This document shows, piece by piece, positions 59,220 to 64,000 of a DNA stretch of 64,000 nucleotides. The stretch is taken from positions 372,001-436,000 of the forward strand of contig NZ_CP047225.1 in the NCBI RefSeq assembly GCF_012220205.1, read 5' to 3'. Every line of letters begins with the position of its first letter. Within the stretch, counting starts at the first letter, position 1. The DNA comes from Mycoplasmopsis gallinacea (GTDB lineage: Bacteria > Bacillota_I > Bacilli_A > Mycoplasmatales > Metamycoplasmataceae). Under the pieces are notes generated by a model. That model was not told the origin of the DNA. It saw only the letters and a list, made by a program, of their open reading frames with translations, and made no database searches. A program made the position numbers and the translations under genes.

Positions 59220-59816
59220 ATGAGTAAAAAATTATTATTTATTGATGGTTCTTTTTTCAAAGATGAAAAAAGATCTTTTTCAAAAGCTTTATTAAATCGC
59301 TTAGCAAATCACTTTGAAAGACATAGTGATTTTCAGGTTTCAAAAGTAGATTTAAATGAAATTGAGCACTATAAAAGTGTGTTACACGAAAACAACTTAG
59401 ATTCTTATTATAATCATCCAGATGTTCAAAACTTTTTAAATCAAATTAACAATCATGATCAAATAATTATATCTTCAGCCATTATAAATTGTAGTTTAAG
59501 CCCAATTTTAAGGAACTTTCTAGACTCCGTTGCTATTCCAGGGAAAACTTTTACATACAAAAAAGATCAAAAGCCAGAATATGATTTTTCACAAAAGAAA
59601 GTGCATTTAATCATTGAATCAGGTGGAGAAAACGATCCGCGTGATCTAACTAGCCCGCTTTATTACTTTAGAAATGTGATGATTTTATTAGGATTCCAAA
59701 ATTTTGCTTGCACAATAATTGAAAATACAGATGTAGATCCAGAGATGAAAAAAATGGGTTCAATTGCTTATAGTGAAAAAATTTTAGATGAGGTAGTTGC
59801 TGAAATTGCACAATAA
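59220..59816 (+). CDS. Second azoreductase-like protein, diverged paralogue
   Basis: 198 residues, same plan as the gene before it: LLFIDGSFFKDEKRSFSKAL, NFLDSVAIPGKTFTYKKD and IIESGGENDPRD. The FMN loop MTNFGP is replaced by AIINCSLSP, so flavin binding or substrate may differ. No UGA codons, unlike its neighbour. No own Shine-Dalgarno; coupled to the first gene. Confidence 0.83.
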   Translation: MSKKLLFIDGSFFKDEKRSFSKALLNRLANHFERHSDFQVSKVDLNEIEHYKSVLHENNLDSYYNHPDVQNFLNQINNHDQIIISSAIINCSLSPILRNFLDSVAIPGKTFTYKKDQKPEYDFSQKKVHLIIESGGENDPRDLTSPLYYFRNVMILLGFQNFACTIIENTDVDPEMKKMGSIAYSEKILDEVVAEIAQ

Positions 59817-59835
59817 AATTATAAAAATGACTTAG

Positions 59836-59889
59836 ATTTTGAAACACTCTTATATTTAGTAGTTAAAAGAGTGTTTCAAAATTTTTTTA
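59836..59889 (+). terminator. Terminator of the azoreductase pair
   Basis: Perfect 16-bp stem ATTTTGAAACACTCTT/AAGAGTGTTTCAAAAT with a T-run. Confidence 0.92.
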
Positions 59890-60105
59890 ATTTATAGGTT
59901 ATTATTTGGAAAAAAAGATTTTTTAAAAAAAGAAATAATTGGGGCAAAGGTTATATTAATTGTAGAATATTAATATATGGAAGGAGCCTAAAATATTTTT
60001 CTTTGAACTAACAACTAAATGAGCAACTTTTTGATACTCAAAATAAAGTGAATTATAACTTATAAAGTTGCGCATTTAAATATCTAAAAAAAGAGTGGAG
60101 ATTAT

Positions 60106-60692
60106 ATGATTCTTACCGAAGCAATTTTTTATCCTGTATCCAAAAATAGGAATGTAAATGCATTTTTTGCCTCTTTACAGACTATACTAGTTATAAATTC
60201 GTTATATTTTTTCTGTTTAATTTCGTATTATTCTGGCAATGACAGTGTGAATTTAGCAGAAAAATATTCTGTTTTACTTTAGCATGCATAAACCCATTTT
60301 TAGTTATTTGTTCTTGAATTTGCAAATTTTTCTATAGAAGAAAGTATGAAAATGATGAATTAAATGATACTAGACAATTTATAGATAATTTCTATTGAAT
60401 TATTGCTTTATTATTTGTGATAGCAGTGTTCGGGATTTCTATTTTTGCAGCCTATGTGAGTTGATCGACAATATTAGATTCGATTCATGAAAGAGAACGC
60501 CAAAGCAGCCAAAGCCCTCTTTATTCATTATTGTTTACATTAATTATGTTTTATACTTTATTAATGGCTTATTTCATTGTCTGATTATGACTTTATTTTA
60601 ATATATGCCTTAGAAATAAAGTTCGTGCAAAAGAAGGAAAAGAACCTTTAAATGGAATCACTAAATGTTGATTTGATTGACTTAAAGACTAA
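60106..60692 (+). pseudogene. Frameshifted four-helix membrane protein
   Basis: ATG 60106 with GTGGAG upstream opens a frame that stops at TAG 60280-60282 after 58 residues, in the second half of which a membrane segment has begun. The -1 frame continues without stops (UGA as Trp) from 60271 to TAA 60690-60692, with three more membrane segments and a cytoplasmic tail (RNKVRAKEGKEPLNG). Adding one T to GTTTTA at 60271-60276 would restore a 194-residue protein. It is a fresh frameshift, phase-variable tract or sequencing error. Family unknown. Confidence 0.65.
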
Positions 60693-60720
60693 CATTTTCG
60701 ATTATTATAAATAATATTCA

Positions 60721-60761
60721 CAAAAACACCGCTTCCTAATTAAATGGGAAACGGTGTTTTG
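60721..60761 (-). terminator. Terminator of the LtrA-like gene
   Basis: Stem AAAACACCG/CGGTGTTTT extended by CTTCC/GGGAA, U-rich on the minus strand; also able to end the plus-strand gene. Confidence 0.82.
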
Positions 60762-60797
60762 TATATCGTAATTTGTTTATTTTATTAATGCTCTTGA

Positions 60798-61937
60798 TTA
60801 ATTTGTTTTTGAGTATCTTTTTTTGGAATAAATGAAAGCATAAAGTTGAATTACCATTATTACAGCAAAAGAACTAGTTAAACAGAAATGGTAAAATAGG
60901 TAGCCAATATTGATAAATCCTATTCCGAAAATAAAACCAAGAATTCAAAGTGTGCTTCCAATGTAAATTAAATTAAAACGATATTTTGGTTTTCCAAAAA
61001 GATAAAGAATGACAAATAAGCAAAGTACATAAATAATTAAAGCTATATAACAAATAACTCAAATTAAAGTGGATGAAAGTTGATTATGAATGCTAAATTC
61101 AAAATCTAAACTTAAAAGACTAAGAGCTATAAATATTAAATAGTGAATAAAGAATAACCAATAAACTCTTTTATTGCCTTTGTGATGATCAATCATATTG
61201 TCAAAAAACAATGTGTAATATAAAAATAAAGAACCGCAAAATAAAATAGCCAAAATCCCTTTTCAATCTAGGTGTTCAAAATAGTGTGATAAAACAATAA
61301 GCATTTCACCAAAGAAAATGATTGTAAGAAGATTTAATCTTTCAATTGCATGTGGTGAATTAATTGGTTTTTCCTTAACAATAAAACGAATGAAGTGAGG
61401 CACAAGTCAAGTGATAATTAAAATCACAATTGCAGGATAAATACCTATTGAGTAGCTTAGTTGTGAAATTGAAACTATTGCAATCCCAATTACAGAGAAA
61501 AATGAAATGTGAATATAAAATGCTTTCCGATATTCGCAAACTTCTTTGTTTGCAAATAAAAAGTAAATAAACTGCGCTACAAAACTAAATACTATAAAAC
61601 TAAATGCTAAATTAAACCTGGTAAAACTTTCTTCTCAATTATTATTAATTGAATAAGAAATATACATAATAATAGCCATATCGATTAGCATAAATAGTTT
61701 TTCAACAAAGGTATCCCTACCATACCGATTGATAAAAATGGTTTTAGTAACCCAAACGTTGATTAAACTGATAAGCACTAAGCCAAATTTTAAAAAATCT
61801 TGAAAAACTATTTTACTATGGTCATCATGTTCAAAAATATTTACAAACCGCGAAATAGCTAAAACAAAAACTAAATCATAAAATAATTCAGCAAGCGAAA
61901 CTTTTTTAACAAAATTTATTACCGCTTGTTTCATCAT
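60798..61937 (-). CDS. Low temperature requirement A (LtrA)-like membrane protein
   Basis: 379 residues with about ten membrane segments. The N-terminal KVSLAELFYDLVFVLAISR matches the LtrA signature (xELFxDLVFVxA), and HAIERLNLLTIIFFGE near 215 is the second conserved block. Function of LtrA proteins is not settled. Several UGA codons are Trp. SD AAAGGAA about 9 nt before ATG 61937. Confidence 0.85.
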
Positions 61938-62041
61938 AATTTATTCCTTTCCCCTAATATTTTTATTTTTAAATTTTATATTTTTTCACTTATCTAAAAA
62001 GCTATTTACAATCATTTTAATATATAGGGATATTATTACAA

Positions 62042-62084
62042 AAAATGACGAATTACTCTATGTATTAGGGTTATTCGTCATTTT
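62042..62084 (-). terminator. Terminator of obg
   Basis: Stem AAAATGACGAAT with ATTCGTCATTTT, U-run on the minus strand. Confidence 0.82.
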
Positions 62085-62125
62085 GAATTATTTAAGTGTC
62101 AAACCAATAAACTATTTGCCTAAAA

Positions 62126-63391
62126 TTATTGTTCATCTTCTCACTCGAATTGGAATCCATAAATTGAAATAGTATCGCCCTTAGTTACTCCTTGACGTAC
62201 AAGTTCTTCTCATACACCGATTTTCTTTAAAATGTTGTTAAAGCGAACAAGGTTATCATAAGTGTTAATTGGAATTTTGTGGTAAAGCTCTTCAACTTTT
62301 TTACCACTAACTTCGAAGTATCCTTTGTAAGGGTTTTTTACTACATAATCAGGCTCAAAAGTAATTTCTTTTACTTCATTTTCACTATTATCAATTGGAT
62401 CGTAATCTGTATGAAGAATCATTTCTCATAAACCTTTTTTCACAAGGTTGAGGTTTTCTTTATTAATTGCTGAAATAGGGATTACAACAAGATCTGGGTA
62501 TTTTTCTTTGAATGATTTCATATGTGTTTCAAAAGAAGGAAGATCTGATTTATTTGCAACAATTAATTGTTTTTTCTTTTCAAGTTTTAAATTATAACTA
62601 TGTAATTCTTGGTTGATTGTTTCATAATCTTCAATTGGATTTTTTTCTTCTAAACCAAAGTCAATAATATGAGCAATAACACGACAACGTTCAATATGTT
62701 TTAAGAACTGAATACCAAGCCCTTTACCTAAAGCAGCACCTTTGATAAGCCCTGGTAAGTCAGCAACGGTGAATGAATTTTCGTATCATTGAACCATTCC
62801 GAGTTGAGGCACCAAAGTGGTAAATTCATATTCAGCGACTTTTGCTTTAGCATTAGAAATAGCATTTAAAAAGGTACTTTTACCTGCACTTGGTTTACCA
62901 ACAAGACCAACATCTGAAAGAATTTTAAGCACAATTTCTGCTTCATATTTTTCACCAGGCATTCCATTTTCGGTAGTTCTAGGTGCAGTATTTTTAGCGG
63001 TTTTGAATTTAGTGTTTCCTCTACCACCTTTTCCACCTTTAGCTACTAAATATGGTTTGTCAGGTTCAATAACATCAGCAACAAGTTGTTTACCTTTGTA
63101 TACTAAAGTTCCAATCGGAACTTTAACATATGTGTGTTTCCCATTAGCCCCGTATAAGTTTTTTGGACCACCTTTTACACCATCTTCAGCTACTATGTGT
63201 TTATTTTTGTAAAAGCTTAAAAGGGTATTTTTACCAAGGTCACCAACGAAGTAAATATTACCTCCGTTACCACCATCTCCACCATCAGGTCCACCTTTAT
63301 CAACGTGAGCTTCACGACGGAATGACATCATTCCATCTCCACCTTTTCCTGCTTGTAAAAAAATCTTAATTTCATCTATAAAACGCGCCAT
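62126..63391 (-). CDS. obg: GTPase Obg
   Basis: Essential GTPase in 50S assembly. 421 residues: the glycine-rich Obg fold ([20 protein letters not shown] near 16-35; GGKGGRGN near 118), the G domain with P-loop [12 protein letters not shown] near 165, DLPG near 215 and NKSD near 285, then an OCT domain at the C-terminus ([15 protein letters not shown] near 355). Three or more UGA codons are Trp. SD AGGAG before ATG 63391. Confidence 0.96.
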
Positions 63392-63442
63392 ATTACTCCT
63401 TTTTAAAATGTAATTTAAATTATACAAAATTCCCATGAAAGT

Positions 63443-63471
63443 AAAGAAAAAAGCTAGCTTGGCACTAGCTT
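63443..63471 (-). terminator. Terminator of secDF
   Basis: Stem AAGCTAG/CTAGCTT with a U-run on the minus strand, overlapping the stop codon. Confidence 0.8.
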
Positions 63472-64000
63472 AATATTTGAAATCATTAATTCCTTTAAAT
63501 GTTTGCTCTTCAGGTTTGTTGATATTTCAATAACCAGTTTGAATTCTCTTTTGAATTCTTCTTTGTCTGAATAATTCTAATTTGCTTCATACTCATGAAC
63601 AAATGAAAATCGATGAATATACCCCAATTAAAATACCAAAAAGCATAACTATGTTAAAGGTAAAGTTGGTTGCGTTTTTAAATGCAAGCAAGGTAGCTAC
63701 TGCAAAAAGAGTTGTTCCTGATGTAAATAAACTTCTTTTTAAAGTATCTGCAATACTTGAATTAATTATGTCTTTAATATCTTTTTTATCTAAAATTTTG
63801 TTTGCATATTTGTTTTGGATTTTTTCTCTAATTCTATCGAATGTTACAACTGTATCGTTGATACTTAAACCGAGAATTGACAGCACAGCAGCAACAATAA
63901 TTGTTGATACTTGTAATCTTGTAATAACAACAAAAGCAATTACCATTAAAAAGTCGTGTAATAAACCAATAATTGCAGCAATTGAGTAAGTTCAATTCAT
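63470..64000 (-). CDS. secDF: Protein-export membrane protein SecDF, C-terminal part (partial)
   Basis: The last 176 residues are visible. LLHDFLMVIAFVVITR, then LGLSINDTVVTFDRIREK (family GYSINDTIVVFDRIRE), RSLFTSGTTLFAVATLL and a final membrane segment mark the SecF half. It forms the proton-driven aid to Sec secretion. The gene continues beyond the window; whether SecD is fused to it, as in many mycoplasmas, cannot be seen. A UGA near the end is Trp. Confidence 0.92.

Overview
The window is a stretch of a Mollicutes chromosome. It is very AT-rich, and almost every gene reads through in-frame UGA codons that must mean tryptophan; a tRNA-Trp with anticodon UCA is present at 25922-25996. Gene content (lipoprotein, F-less sugar metabolism, ISs of the IS30/IS1630 and IS1634 types, MG283-MG287-like synteny) points to a Mycoplasma/Mycoplasmopsis of the hominis group. 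The species cannot be fixed from sequence alone.

Layout. 1-4.2 kb: end of a Ser/Thr/Glu-rich protein, then the PTS enzyme I gene and the nagA-nagB amino-sugar operon, all pointing left. 4.4-4.9 kb: five tRNA genes. 5-9.1 kb: an RNase III-like protein with what look like two dsRNA-binding domains, a doubly damaged coiled-coil surface-protein gene and a lipoprotein. 9.2-16.6 kb: acpS-plsC-scpA-scpB, a pseudouridine synthase, gatCAB and a YihY-type membrane protein. 16.8-18.5 kb: a DUF2130-type coiled-coil nuclease-like protein. 18.9 kb: rpmB.

19.2-31.9 kb is the accessory part. Two identical 1827-bp IS30-family elements in opposite orientation, each with a 14-bp target duplication, bracket about 9 kb. 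Inside lie a candidate structured RNA directly beside the first IS, an intact IS1634-family element with a 98-bp target duplication that leaves trigger factor intact, gpsA, tRNA-Trp, the conserved block proS-(three small conserved genes)-acpP, and tRNA-Gln/Tyr.

32-39.3 kb: SRP RNA, tRNA-Arg, an exonuclease-like protein, tpiA, recU, HU, a degenerate RNase J paralogue, a membrane protein and thioredoxin. 39.4-48.9 kb: the S10-spc ribosomal protein operon from S10 to L15 with very tight spacing and 1-nt overlaps. 48.8-64 kb: two peptidases, a coiled-coil surface protein, a LacI-type regulator with a palindrome at its promoter, a K+ channel, nfo, rpmG, an orphan HTH protein, tRNA-Gly, rbfA, deoB, twin azoreductase-like genes, a frameshifted membrane protein, an LtrA-like protein, obg and the end of secDF.

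Two regulatory themes recur. Many first-in-transcript genes (lipoprotein, acpS, gpsA, acpP, rbfA, recU, lacI and others) have a TATAAT-like box 6-10 nt before the ATG and no Shine-Dalgarno sequence, so they look leaderless. Stable-RNA promoters share an extended -10 box and a near-identical start region (TATAATAATTTAGCAA).
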